A stretch of DNA of 64,000 nucleotides from positions 186,001 to 250,000 of the forward strand of contig CALOAF010000004.1 of assembly GCA_942491385.1 (NCBI GenBank), read 5' to 3'. Positions within the stretch are counted from its first letter, which is position 1, and every line of letters starts with the position of its first letter. The DNA is from UBA6170 sp942491385 (GTDB lineage Bacteria > Chloroflexota > Anaerolineae > Anaerolineales > Anaerolineaceae). Positions 46,980-56,329 of this stretch are shown piece after piece. A program made the position numbers and the translations under genes. The notes below the pieces were generated by a model. It saw nothing but the letters and a program-made list of their open reading frames with translations, did no database searches and was not told the DNA's origin.

Positions 46980-47591
46980 TTAATTACCGAACATATCCTC
47001 GTAATCCTGCATGGCTGCCTCGACTACTTTCCATGCCTGTTCAGCCCCGAAAACCCCGGCGATAAAAGTGGTCTCTTCCTTCCCAGGTGTTAATTTGTAA
47101 GTGCTGAAATAATGCAAAAGCCGGTCGATCAAAACTTGTGAGATATCAGACAAATCATTTGCATTTTCATAAAAGTAATCATTGAACAATATTGCGATAA
47201 TCTTGTCATCGGCCTCGCCATCATCGATCATCTGAATACCACCAATCACTCTGGCAGTAAGAATAATCTCAGATTTTGTAATTGGTCGTTCACTGATCAC
47301 ACAGATATCCAATGGGTCTCCATCACCTTTACTGGATTTAGGGGATAACTGATGGACTTTGTTTCCACAATAAGTTCTTGGAATAAAGCCATATAAAGTG
47401 GGGGGTTGAGAGGAAGACCTTTGAGGTCGATCTACCCTTAAATATCCTGTCACCTTATCAACTTCGTATTTCACCAAATCAAATGAAGATAGTTCAATAA
47501 AAGCATTTACTTCTTTAGGTGGATTGGGACCAGTATCTAACCCATGCCAGGGATGGGGGCGCCAACGATAAAATGGACTTGGAAAATTCAA
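46980..47591 (-). CDS. ppa: Soluble inorganic pyrophosphatase, family I
   Basis: The 203-residue protein has the family I active-site blocks YEVDKVTGYLRVDR, YGFIPRTYCG, GDGDPLDICVISE and DDGEADDKIIAI, whose aspartates bind Mg2+. It hydrolyses pyrophosphate to pull biosynthetic reactions forward. A second, membrane-bound pyrophosphatase (hppA) lies 6 kb away, so PPi can be either wasted or used to pump ions. The ATG follows GGGAG. Confidence 0.95.
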   Translation of the reverse strand: MNFPSPFYRWRPHPWHGLDTGPNPPKEVNAFIELSSFDLVKYEVDKVTGYLRVDRPQRSSSQPPTLYGFIPRTYCGNKVHQLSPKSSKGDGDPLDICVISERPITKSEIILTARVIGGIQMIDDGEADDKIIAILFNDYFYENANDLSDISQVLIDRLLHYFSTYKLTPGKEETTFIAGVFGAEQAWKVVEAAMQDYEDMFGN

Positions 47592-47727
47592 ATTCCCTCC
47601 GATTTCTTGTCTTTTTTAATATTATATACTGTTCCTTTGAAATATCACGATAATTTAAATATAGTTAGACATTATTGGTCAACTACTTACTGAAGAAGTT
47701 AGAAAAAAATACTATAATAGAGGTAAT

Positions 47728-48255
47728 ATGAGCCCCAGAAGGAAAGTTGATAGCACTTTATATTTAGCTTTATTGGGTTTTTTCATTGAAAAACCTAACT
47801 ATGGTTATGAATTATATAAACATATTTCTCGCGACACTTCTTTTTTTAAGATCTGGTACCTTAAACAAAGTCAGTTTTATGGATTTTTAGAGAGATTATT
47901 TAACGAAGGTTTCCTCTCACAAAAAATGATCGAAGGTGACCAGTATCCAGACCGGAAATTATTCACGCTCACGGATGAAGGAATTCGAAAACTGGAAGAT
48001 TGGATCACAAATCCAGTAAAACGAGGTCGAGAGATGCGACAAGAATTCTTCGCAAAATTATTTATTGCAAAGTATTTTTACGAAGACAGAATTGAATCGC
48101 TAATAGAAAACCAGATAAACTTATGTACTCAATGGATCGAAGAACAAGATGAATATTTAATCAATGAAAAAGATCAATTTCAAATTCTTTTGATCGATTA
48201 CCGAAAAAAACAGATCCAGGCAATGATAGATTGGCTAGATCAGGTGATATTCTAA
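47728..48255 (+). CDS. PadR-family transcriptional regulator
   Basis: The 175-residue protein has a PadR winged helix (ALLGFFIEKPNYGYELYKHI, QSQFYGFLERLFNEGFL, KLFTLTDEGIRKLEDWI) and the longer C-terminal helical dimerisation part seen in PadR subfamily s1/AphA types. AGAGG lies before the ATG. A TATAAT at 47713-47718 is too close to the start for a leadered transcript and is not a sure promoter. Its target is unknown. Confidence 0.88.
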   Translation: MSPRRKVDSTLYLALLGFFIEKPNYGYELYKHISRDTSFFKIWYLKQSQFYGFLERLFNEGFLSQKMIEGDQYPDRKLFTLTDEGIRKLEDWITNPVKRGREMRQEFFAKLFIAKYFYEDRIESLIENQINLCTQWIEEQDEYLINEKDQFQILLIDYRKKQIQAMIDWLDQVIF

Positions 48256-48298
48256 ATAATTGTTTTTAACTAAAAAAAGTATGACATCACTGGGTTTC

Positions 48299-48334
48299 AA
48301 AAGAGGCTGAAAATTAGTTTTCCAACCTCTTTTT
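48299..48334. terminator. Terminator between padR-like gene and ndk
   Basis: AAAAGAGG (48299-48306) pairs with CCTCTTTT (48326-48333), and the inner bases add partial pairing. It sits between convergent genes and could serve both. Confidence 0.6.
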
Positions 48335-48339
48335 ATTTA

Positions 48340-48795
48340 CTAATTATCCCCAGATACCCAATCTTCATCCACTTTTTTCCAATCAACAATTTCATCTCTT
48401 GTAAACCACAGTGAAATTTCACTTGCTGCATTTTCAGGAGAGTCTGATGCATGGGTGAGATTCCTGCTAATTTTCAATGCAAAATCATGCCGGATCGTAC
48501 CAGGTTCAGCTTTTAATGGATCTGTTAATCCCATCGTTTGTCTCACAGCCTGAATGGCATTAGGACCTTCCACAACCATGGCCATCACAGGGGCGGATGT
48601 GATGTAATTAATCAGTCCTTCGTAAAATGGTTTACCCAAATGTACAGCGTAGTGTTTTTCTGCCAGACTAACTGGCACCTGTAAAAATTTAGCCGCAGCT
48701 AATTTCAAACCTCTTTTCTCAAATCTTGATAAAATCTCTCCAATCAATCCACGTTGAACACCATCTGGCTTTACCAGAATAAATGTTTTTTCCAA
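48340..48795 (-). CDS. ndk: Nucleoside diphosphate kinase (TTG start)
   Basis: TTG at 48795 lies six bases after GGAGG and gives the normal family start LEKTFILVKPDGVQRGLIG (151 residues). The ATG at 48858 is inside the preceding gene's coding end and is rejected. The catalytic histidine is in NLTHASDSPENA, where the family usually has H-G-S-D. It balances nucleoside triphosphates. It is the last gene after rpoD and the acidic TPR gene. Confidence 0.95.
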   Translation of the reverse strand: MEKTFILVKPDGVQRGLIGEILSRFEKRGLKLAAAKFLQVPVSLAEKHYAVHLGKPFYEGLINYITSAPVMAMVVEGPNAIQAVRQTMGLTDPLKAEPGTIRHDFALKISRNLTHASDSPENAASEISLWFTRDEIVDWKKVDEDWVSGDN

Positions 48796-48814
48796 AATGT
48801 ACCTCCGATAAGAA

Positions 48815-51800
48815 TTATGATAATAAATCTTCAGCTTTTGAGTACGCATCCAGGGCATTCTGAAGCTGATTATTCTTCAAGTAAGCATCCCCAAGGGCTT
48901 GCCATAGGTTGATGTCAATTGGGAAATGATGATCCAGGGCATTTTGAATGTTAAGGATAATCCCGTCTAACTCAAAGGATTCTGCGATTAAATTACCATA
49001 TATCTCCATAGAATCTTCGATGTTTCCACTATCCAAATATTGATTGGCCATTTCTAATGCTGCTTGCCTGTTCTCTGTAATCTTAATAGGTTGAGTATCT
49101 TCAACTTCTTCTTCTGCCTGTGCATCAGGTTCTGGTTCTTGATCAATACTTTCCTGAATTTCTTCTACGTGCTCAGGGAGCTCTTCACTGGTTTTAGGTG
49201 ATTCCTCAATGTGTTCAATCTCTTGATCTTGATCAAGAATATTTTCTTCCCTCACAACTCCTTCCACGAAGGGAGTCTCCAATTCTTTGACTTGCTCTTC
49301 AGTTTTCATGTCCTCGAGAGATGATTCTGAAATTTTCTCTTGAGATTCAATTTCCTCAATTTCATCTACTAAATCTTCTACTGATCCTAATTCTTCTACC
49401 TCTCCATTTTCTTGAGGAAGTTCTAATTTATTTGTTTCTGGTGTTGAATCTTCTACAGCAGGAATTTCTTTATCGATTTCCTGGTCAAATAAATCTTCCT
49501 TATTCCCGTCAATTTCATTTTCTAATTGATCGAGGAAATTTTCAAAATCATTAAGACTGATCTTTTCAGTATCCATTTCACCAGAAAATTCAGCACTTGT
49601 ATCTTTCTCAGTAGAATCGACATTCAGAGATGGAATTCCTTCCAAGAGTTTATCTGCCTCTACGTTAGAATCTTCGGTTTCGATTTCTAATTCCTTCAAC
49701 CAACTGGGAGTAGAAACTTGGTCATCACTCAAATTTTGTGGAAGATCTGCCTCTTTTGATAACCATTCCAAAGGTGTTTCACTGCTTTCTTCTGAGCTGG
49801 ATAGCAAAGTTTCGTCATCTGCAGCATGTTTTGATGTCAATTGTTCCATCCAGTCCAGAACGTTATCCAATTCATCGTCTTCAGTCTCTGCAGTTTGTAT
49901 TGCTTCTTCAACCAAATCCTCCACATGCTCAACCTCCTGAATGGGGTTTTCAAGATCGAGATCAAATGACTCCTCTAATTTTTCATCGATTGGTAAGATA
50001 GCTTGTTCTTCAATAACAGAAGTGGTTTCAATATCCTCCAACTCCTCTTCGTACTTTTCAATTTCTGGTGTAGAAGATTTCAAATCTTGAAGAAGTTCAT
50101 CATCTTTTTGCAGTTCAAGGTCATTGGAAATTTTATTATCCAATAATTCTGAGAAAGAGAGCTCTCCAGATTTATCATCAAAGCTATCACTTTCTTCCAC
50201 AAATTCATCTTTATTCTCTAGTGGTATCGAAAGGTCGTCCTCTTCATCGAAAATGATTCTTATGTCATCGATTTGACTTTCAACGTTTTCATCTGATATT
50301 GACAACCAATCCGGTAATGAATCAACTTCTTCGGGTGATGAGACTGAAGGTTGTTCACCTTCTTCATCCACAACTGATTTTATCCAATCTGGAATTTCTT
50401 CGTTTTCAATTTCTTCTATGGATTCTGTTTCTGATTTACTTTTTTCTTCTTCAATGACCAATGAATTCAACCAATCATCATCAGAAAGTCCTTGGTCTTT
50501 TTCTCCAATTTCGCCCTCTTCCAGTCCATTGATAATTTGATCTAATGACTGTTTATTTATATCTTCATCCTTTTCGACAACAGAGAAATTTTCATTTGAT
50601 GTTGTTTCTGGTATCTCTTCGATTTCTTCCAATTCATCATTAATTGATAAACCCTTTATCCAATCCAGATCATTCACATTGATATCTTGTGGCTCTAACT
50701 CAGTTTCTGGTACGAAATCAGTCATACCCTCGTCATTAATACCAGCTACAGAAGAAGAATCAAAACCTAGTAATGTTTCTTCCAGGGAAGCATCAGTTTC
50801 TTTCGAAAACTCATTTTCCCATTGAATATCCGATTCTGAACGCACAAATTCGGATTTGTCTTTTTCTAAATTATCAAATAGATCCTCCAGGTTTTTTACT
50901 TCACTCTCGTCAACATCATCTGAAAGATCAAATAATTCACCAGCAGGGGCAATCGCTTGAAGCCAGGATGGAATCTCTGCGGGTTCAATTTCTTCTTCTT
51001 CTTCTTCTTCTTCAGCATTGTTGGTTGAAATCTGGTCGTCAACAGGAAGGTTTGAAGGAATGGTAAACCCTTTCTCCACGTTTTGATCTTCCTCTTTGGA
51101 CACTTCCCACCCGGCATCCTTTATCCAGTCAGGTAACCCCTCTTCTTGATCTGCGGAATCAGACGGAATGAGGAGATTATCAACTTGGTCCTGTTTATCG
51201 TTCTGCTCCACCGCTCTTTGTTCTTCAAATTCCTGAAGTTGTTCAGGTTCTCCAGTAATTTCAGTATCCAGTTCTTTTCCCGGTTCTGCTATATCATCAC
51301 CAGCAATGATCTCTGGTGCTTTGTTATCTAGTTCATCCACCCAACTTGAAAAATCCTCATTTGAAGTTTGGTCATTTTCTAAAGCAAACCCTATTGATTG
51401 CGCCCAATCAGGCTGATCATCTGCGACCAGACTTGGATCCCAATCCAAATAATCCAGCATTATGAGGGAATCAGAGACATCTTCAGTGGAAAGTGTTTTA
51501 TTATTTACATATTGAAAATATGGTTCTAAGTCAACAACTCTTTGGCGAAAAATTTTTTCATCCTCTTCTCTCGAAGTACCTGGTAAAATTTCAGTCAAAA
51601 TTTTGTTTGCTTCATAACAATATGGTAATTTTGATATTAATTTACTACAAGTCTCAGTAGCCTCCACTTTTTTTCCTAATTGGAAATAAATTCGAGCAAG
51701 TATAACTTCCAGATCGACTCGATTGGGATCTTCGGATAAGGCTGCTAAAATTTCCGCAATTGCCTGATTATATAATTCTCCGCGGGTATACATTCTGACA

Positions 51801-52207
51801 AGTGCTCCGCGGGTGAGGCGAATTTTAGGCGGAGCGATACCATCGCGACTTGTATATAATCGGCGTAGTTCATCCTGTACTGCTTTATTGGAAGGCTGCA
51901 CTTCGAAAGCACGTTCCATATGCCAGATGGCCGCATCCAGATTGTTTTCATCTTCCCGAATCATCGACATGCCAATATGGGAAACAAAATCATCTGGAAC
52001 AGAAGAAAGTACTCTTTGGAAAATATCCGAGGCATCCCCATATTTTTGTTTTTCTAGCAATGCTTTTCCTAACAATCGATAGCTATCGATATGTTTCGGA
52101 TAGGTTTGCAGGATATGTTTACAATGAGCTATCGCCTGATCGATTTGACTGTTGTCAATCTGATTTTCAATTTTTCGAATGTAAGCTCTTAAAGAAATAT
52201 TCGCCAT
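48815..52207 (-). CDS. Large acidic TPR protein with repeated Trp motifs
   Basis: The 1,130-residue protein has TPR helices at the N-terminus (about 1-215) and a last TPR at 1070-1130. Between them lies a very acidic low-complexity region, including an uninterrupted run of GAA codons at 50990-51013. Scattered in it are at least eleven short motifs of the form (hydrophobic)-P-(D/S)-W-(I/L), for example GLPDWIKDAG, EIPSWLQAIA, EIPDWIKSVV, SLPDWLSISD, TPSWLKELE and QPDWAQSIG. These look like repeated linear docking motifs. It lies between rpoD and ndk. No catalytic domain is seen. Confidence 0.85.
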   Translation of the reverse strand: MANISLRAYIRKIENQIDNSQIDQAIAHCKHILQTYPKHIDSYRLLGKALLEKQKYGDASDIFQRVLSSVPDDFVSHIGMSMIREDENNLDAAIWHMERAFEVQPSNKAVQDELRRLYTSRDGIAPPKIRLTRGALVRMYTRGELYNQAIAEILAALSEDPNRVDLEVILARIYFQLGKKVEATETCSKLISKLPYCYEANKILTEILPGTSREEDEKIFRQRVVDLEPYFQYVNNKTLSTEDVSDSLIMLDYLDWDPSLVADDQPDWAQSIGFALENDQTSNEDFSSWVDELDNKAPEIIAGDDIAEPGKELDTEITGEPEQLQEFEEQRAVEQNDKQDQVDNLLIPSDSADQEEGLPDWIKDAGWEVSKEEDQNVEKGFTIPSNLPVDDQISTNNAEEEEEEEEIEPAEIPSWLQAIAPAGELFDLSDDVDESEVKNLEDLFDNLEKDKSEFVRSESDIQWENEFSKETDASLEETLLGFDSSSVAGINDEGMTDFVPETELEPQDINVNDLDWIKGLSINDELEEIEEIPETTSNENFSVVEKDEDINKQSLDQIINGLEEGEIGEKDQGLSDDDWLNSLVIEEEKSKSETESIEEIENEEIPDWIKSVVDEEGEQPSVSSPEEVDSLPDWLSISDENVESQIDDIRIIFDEEDDLSIPLENKDEFVEESDSFDDKSGELSFSELLDNKISNDLELQKDDELLQDLKSSTPEIEKYEEELEDIETTSVIEEQAILPIDEKLEESFDLDLENPIQEVEHVEDLVEEAIQTAETEDDELDNVLDWMEQLTSKHAADDETLLSSSEESSETPLEWLSKEADLPQNLSDDQVSTPSWLKELEIETEDSNVEADKLLEGIPSLNVDSTEKDTSAEFSGEMDTEKISLNDFENFLDQLENEIDGNKEDLFDQEIDKEIPAVEDSTPETNKLELPQENGEVEELGSVEDLVDEIEEIESQEKISESSLEDMKTEEQVKELETPFVEGVVREENILDQDQEIEHIEESPKTSEELPEHVEEIQESIDQEPEPDAQAEEEVEDTQPIKITENRQAALEMANQYLDSGNIEDSMEIYGNLIAESFELDGIILNIQNALDHHFPIDINLWQALGDAYLKNNQLQNALDAYSKAEDLLS

Positions 52208-52318
52208 ATGTACCTCTCAGAAATAGTATGCAACATCTTAATTAATTTCGCAAGTACATTAGAAATCGAATAATCATCAGAGGTTGAGGAAAAAAACATA
52301 GATGAAATGTAAAAACGA

Positions 52319-53548
52319 CTAATCTCCCAGATAATCCCTTAATTTTCTACGGATAACCGGATGGCGCAATCTGCTTAAAGCTTGTGCTTCAATCTGTCTT
52401 ACTCTTTCACGCGTCACACCCATTTTTCTGCCAACTTCCTCTAAGGTGTATGCTTGTCCATCAAGTAAGCCATATCTTAATTGTAAGATGCGAACCTCCC
52501 GTGGAGGAAGTCCATTCAGTACCTCCTCAAGGTGTTGCCGCAATAAATTGTAGGTTGCCGTTTCGTCTGGTGGGGGGGCTTCATCATCTTCAATAAAATC
52601 ACCCAATACAGAATCTTCTTCATCATCCGTTGGTGTTTCCAGAGATAAAGGCCGGCGAGCGACCTGGATCATATTTTCAACTTTTTTTGGTGGTACATCC
52701 AAAGCTTCGGCTAACTCTTCCACACTGGGTTCTCGACCCAATCTTTGTGTTAATTGATGCTGAATTCTCAATAATTTATTGATCTGGTCTCCCATATGCA
52801 CAGGGACTCGAATCGTTCTTCCTTGATCAGCAATTGCACGGGTAACTGCTTGACGAATCCACCAGGTTGCGTAGGTTGAAAATTTGTGGCCACGGCGATA
52901 ATCAAATTTCTTGGTTGCCCGAATGAGTCCAATATTTCCTTCCTGAATCAAGTCCAGGAATGGAACCCCACGACCCATATATTTTTTTGCCACACTAATT
53001 ACCAATCGAGAATTTGCTGTAATTAAGTGCTCCCGACCATCCCAACCATCTTCAATTAAATGTCGTAATTCAAATCTGCGGTGATCAGTTGTAATTCCTT
53101 TAGCCAATTCTTCTCTGGCAATACGGCCACGTTCAATGCGTTGGGCTAATTCCACTTCTTCTTCAGCTGTTAATAAGGGAACACGACTGACTTCCTTGAG
53201 GTAAAGACCAATTGTATCGTCGGTATCGATATTTTCAAGGTCATCAAGAACTAATTTTGCAGCTTCTTCTTCGTCGAGTTCTTTTTCTTCAAGCTCGAGT
53301 TCTAAATCATCTTCAGCTGGTCCATCTAGAGGTGTCTCGTCCTCTACATAAGGAATACCGGCACTCATCAGTGCTGCAAAGGCTTCTTCTAATTGTTCAA
53401 CATCTTGTTCAGCTTCAGGGAAAAAATGTAGGATATCATCAATTGTTACATAGGATTTTTGTCTTCCAAGTTCAATCAACCTGGCTAATGCCGGATATAC
53501 AATCAATTCTTCATTCTCATCATCTACTGCTTTTAGAAAATTATCCAT
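52319..53548 (-). CDS. rpoD: Principal RNA polymerase sigma factor, RpoD/SigA
   Basis: The 409-residue protein has a short region 1.1, an acidic linker (about 70-100), region 1.2 (DTIGLYLKEVSRVPLLT), region 2 (NSRLVISVAKKYMGRGVPFLDLIQEGNIGLIRATKKFDY and STYATWWIRQAV), region 3 (RVPVHMGDQINKL) and region 4 (LPPREVRILQLRYGLLDG, TLEEVGRKMGVTRERVRQIE). All core- and promoter-contacting parts are intact, so this is the vegetative factor. GAGG lies upstream of the ATG. Confidence 0.96.
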   Translation of the reverse strand: MDNFLKAVDDENEELIVYPALARLIELGRQKSYVTIDDILHFFPEAEQDVEQLEEAFAALMSAGIPYVEDETPLDGPAEDDLELELEEKELDEEEAAKLVLDDLENIDTDDTIGLYLKEVSRVPLLTAEEEVELAQRIERGRIAREELAKGITTDHRRFELRHLIEDGWDGREHLITANSRLVISVAKKYMGRGVPFLDLIQEGNIGLIRATKKFDYRRGHKFSTYATWWIRQAVTRAIADQGRTIRVPVHMGDQINKLLRIQHQLTQRLGREPSVEELAEALDVPPKKVENMIQVARRPLSLETPTDDEEDSVLGDFIEDDEAPPPDETATYNLLRQHLEEVLNGLPPREVRILQLRYGLLDGQAYTLEEVGRKMGVTRERVRQIEAQALSRLRHPVIRRKLRDYLGD

Positions 53549-53584
53549 ACTTTAAATCGATTCCTCAACGAAATTAAATACTAA

Positions 53585-53608
53585 AGACCATTGGTCTAAA
53601 TTGACCAA
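53585..53608. promoter_or_regulatory. Candidate operator upstream of rpoD
   Basis: AGACCA-T-TGGTCT (53585-53597) is a perfect palindrome. TTGGTC (53591-53596) also pairs with GACCAA (53603-53608) across six bases, so three GACCA/TGGTC half-sites alternate. It lies 37-60 bases before the rpoD start codon. The binding protein is unknown. Confidence 0.45.
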
Positions 53609-53868
53609 CTAAATTAGGCATTCTTCAGCATACACTTTTTCAACCTAAAATTCAATAGTAAATTGAATGTGAATAGTAGCAGGCAAATTTCCGCCCGTCT
53701 TACGTCAAAATAATTAAGCAAGTACGATATTACAACAAATGAAATATGAAGTCAATAACCAACTTATGAAAAAATGAATTAATTCGATTAGAATTTTTTA
53801 AGAAATTTCCGTAGTTAGATTCGAAATGATATTAGAAGAAAATTTGTAAGATTTGTAATGATTTTTTC

Positions 53869-53896
53869 TTGACACATAAATTATTCCTACTAAAAT
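53869..53896 (+). promoter_or_regulatory. Sigma-70 promoter of hppA
   Basis: TTGACA (53869-53874), 16 bases and TAAAAT (53891-53896) form a good vegetative promoter, leaving a leader of about 65 bases before the hppA ATG. Confidence 0.65.
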
Positions 53897-53967
53897 AATC
53901 TTTTGTGTTGAGTTCAACAAATTTATAATCTCGTTCTATCCAATTTTATCGACTCCGAGGAGGAAAA

Positions 53968-56271
53968 ATGAATATTTTTGGTTTGGCCAGGCACGGGTTT
54001 AATGATTTTGAACAAATCTCGATGCTTGGCATTATCGTTGTTGCAATCATAAGTCTGGTTTATGCCTATTTACTCAGGCAGCATGTTCTGAAAAAGGACA
54101 AAGGCACTGAGAAGATGCAGGAAGTATGGAACGCAATTCGTATCGGTGCTGATAGTTACTTATCGCGGCAATTGCGGACTATTATTGCTTCTATCGTGAT
54201 TCTTACTGTCGTTTTATTCTTCAGTGTATACGTTGTCCCTCCTAGCTTAGAGGCCCAGGAAGAATTTGCTGGTAGAAATGTCCGAATGATTATTGCTATT
54301 GGTAGATCAATCGCATTCATCATCGGTGCAACTTTCTCCATCATGGTTGGACAAATGGGTATGAGAATGGCGATTCAAGCATCTGTTCGTGCTGCTTCCG
54401 CCGCGAGATCGAGTTTGAACGAATCACTCTCCATTGCTTATTATTCCGGAACATTTACAGGAATGTTGACGGATGGGCTGGGTCTTTTGGGTGGCACAGT
54501 TATATTTATGATTTTCGGTAAGGCTGCCCCTGATGCATTATTGGGGTTTGGTTTTGGCGGCACCCTGGTGGCTTTGTTCATGCGAGTGGGTGGTGGTATC
54601 TACACCAAAGCAGCTGATGTAGGTGCGGATCTGGTGGGAAAAGTAGAACAGGATATCCCCGAAGATGATCCAAGAAATGCGGCAGTGATCGCTGATCTGG
54701 TTGGTGACAATGTAGGCGATTGCGCTGGTATGGCTGCTGATATTTTTGAAAGTTACGAAGTCACGATTGTCTCAGCCTTAATATTGGGTATTGTGCTCGT
54801 ATCATTGACAGGCGATCTTAAATGGATTGTTTATCCACTCATCATACGCGCAATTGGCGTAGTGAGCTCGATTTTGGGAACATTTGCTGTTCCTATATGG
54901 ATGAAATTCCCCATAAAATTTTTACGTGCACATGACTCAGAAGAGGCAATGTTCCGTTCCTATGAAGTATCAAGTATTAACACGGTATTTTGGGCATTCG
55001 TGGTGGCATTCGCTTACGCTGGTGATTGGCGGCTGGGTATGTTAACCACAATTGGTGTGGGATTAGCAGTTGCATTCAATCCACTGACGTCTTATTTCAC
55101 GTCTACGAAAAAACCACCGGTCAAGGAAATTGTTAAATCCGCCGATACCGGTACTGCTACGCTTATTCTTTCTGGTTTATCCTCTGGAATGGAATCCAGT
55201 GTTTGGGCATTATTGGTCATCGCCATAAGTTTCATATTTGCTTTATTATTATTCAATGGCGAAGCACCGATTTACGTGATGTATGCTGTTTCCATGATTG
55301 GTATTGGTATGTTAAGCCACACAGGGAATAATGTTGCGATGGACTCATTTGGACCAATATCTGATAATGCCAACGGAATTGGAGAAATGGCCTGGCAAGG
55401 CATGGACGATGACGAGACCAAAGAAGCCCGTCAAATTATGGCCGATCTGGATGCGGTAGGAAACACAACCAAAGCGATTACGAAAGGCATTGCGATCGCT
55501 TCTGCGGTTATTGCCGCAGTCAGTCTCTTTGCATCTTACATCATTGATGTATCTCGAGTTCAACTTCAATTGAATGTGCCGGTGATTGAGTCAATCCGAA
55601 TTTCGGACACGGGTGTCTTTGTAGGCTTGTTGCTTGGTGGTGCATTGCCATGGCTTTTCAGTTCCTTAAATATTCGGGCTGTCAGCCGGGCAGCCGGTCA
55701 GGTTGTCGATGAAGTTCGTCGGCAGTTCAGAGTTCCAGGTGTATTAGAAGGCACAAGAAAACCTGATTATGCAAAAGTTGTTGATATTTCTACGCAATCA
55801 GCTCAAAAGGAGTTGGTTCCTATCGCAATCTTGGCTGTGGTTATTCCGCTCATCGTTGGTATGGTTTTGCAAGTTGAAGCTTTAGGAGGATTTTTAGCCG
55901 GTGTCATTTTGAGTGGTCAACTTTTGGCTGTGTTCCTTTCAAACACAGGAGGTGCTTGGGATAACGCAAAGAAATCAATCGAAGATGAACCACGTGATCT
56001 ACAAGCCAATACAGGCAAAGGTTCTGAGCGCCACAAATCAGGTGTTGTAGGTGATACGGTTGGCGATCCATTAAAAGATACCGCTGGGCCAGCTCTAAAC
56101 CCAATGATTAAGGTAGTCAATCTGGTGAGTTTATTGGCTGCACCTGTGATTGTCAAATACCAAGATTTGGGTGTTATTGGGTGGATTATTGTTGTCGCTT
56201 TAGTTGCTATCGTTGTCTGGGCGTTTTTACAAAGTAAAAAGCCTGTGGAAATTAAGAAGACTCTAGAGTAA
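53968..56271 (+). CDS. hppA: Membrane-bound proton-pumping pyrophosphatase, K+-independent type
   Basis: The 767-residue protein has about 16 hydrophobic helices. Its signature block is GGGIYTKAADVGADLVGKVEQDIPEDDPRN, with NVGDCAGMAADIFESY and the late second block of acidic residues (SNTGGAWDNAKKSIED, GDTVGDPLKDTAGP). GNTTKAITKG places Lys (residue 502) at the position where K+-dependent enzymes carry Ala, so this should be a K+-independent H+-PPase. It couples PPi hydrolysis to ion pumping. GAGGAGG precedes the ATG, and a strong terminator follows. Confidence 0.95.
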   Translation: MNIFGLARHGFNDFEQISMLGIIVVAIISLVYAYLLRQHVLKKDKGTEKMQEVWNAIRIGADSYLSRQLRTIIASIVILTVVLFFSVYVVPPSLEAQEEFAGRNVRMIIAIGRSIAFIIGATFSIMVGQMGMRMAIQASVRAASAARSSLNESLSIAYYSGTFTGMLTDGLGLLGGTVIFMIFGKAAPDALLGFGFGGTLVALFMRVGGGIYTKAADVGADLVGKVEQDIPEDDPRNAAVIADLVGDNVGDCAGMAADIFESYEVTIVSALILGIVLVSLTGDLKWIVYPLIIRAIGVVSSILGTFAVPIWMKFPIKFLRAHDSEEAMFRSYEVSSINTVFWAFVVAFAYAGDWRLGMLTTIGVGLAVAFNPLTSYFTSTKKPPVKEIVKSADTGTATLILSGLSSGMESSVWALLVIAISFIFALLLFNGEAPIYVMYAVSMIGIGMLSHTGNNVAMDSFGPISDNANGIGEMAWQGMDDDETKEARQIMADLDAVGNTTKAITKGIAIASAVIAAVSLFASYIIDVSRVQLQLNVPVIESIRISDTGVFVGLLLGGALPWLFSSLNIRAVSRAAGQVVDEVRRQFRVPGVLEGTRKPDYAKVVDISTQSAQKELVPIAILAVVIPLIVGMVLQVEALGGFLAGVILSGQLLAVFLSNTGGAWDNAKKSIEDEPRDLQANTGKGSERHKSGVVGDTVGDPLKDTAGPALNPMIKVVNLVSLLAAPVIVKYQDLGVIGWIIVVALVAIVVWAFLQSKKPVEIKKTLE

Positions 56272-56296
56272 CGATACAACTCTTTTATTGATCTTG

Positions 56297-56328
56297 AAGA
56301 CGGAGATGATTTATTTCATCTCCGTCTT
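56297..56328. terminator. Bidirectional terminator after hppA
   Basis: A perfect 13-bp stem (56297-56309 with 56316-56328) around a six-base loop ends in TTTT, between hppA and the convergent pseudouridine synthase gene that ends at 56330. Confidence 0.85.
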
Positions 56329-56329
56329 T

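Larger units (their letters stand above)
53549..53967. other. 419-base divergent region between rpoD and hppA
   Basis: It carries the candidate operator at 53585-53608 near rpoD and the hppA promoter at 53869-53896. I see no ORF, tRNA or terminator in the remainder (about 53610-53865), which is AT-rich. Confidence 0.5.

Noticed and set aside
47687..47718. TTACTG-N20-TATAAT promoter for the PadR gene
   Set aside because: The spacer is too long, and the -10 would place the start only about 3 bases before the ATG, removing the ribosome site.
48796..48858. ATG-started ndk with a 21-residue extension
   Set aside because: It would overlap the previous gene's end and ignore a perfect GGAGG-TTG arrangement that gives the family's usual N-terminus.
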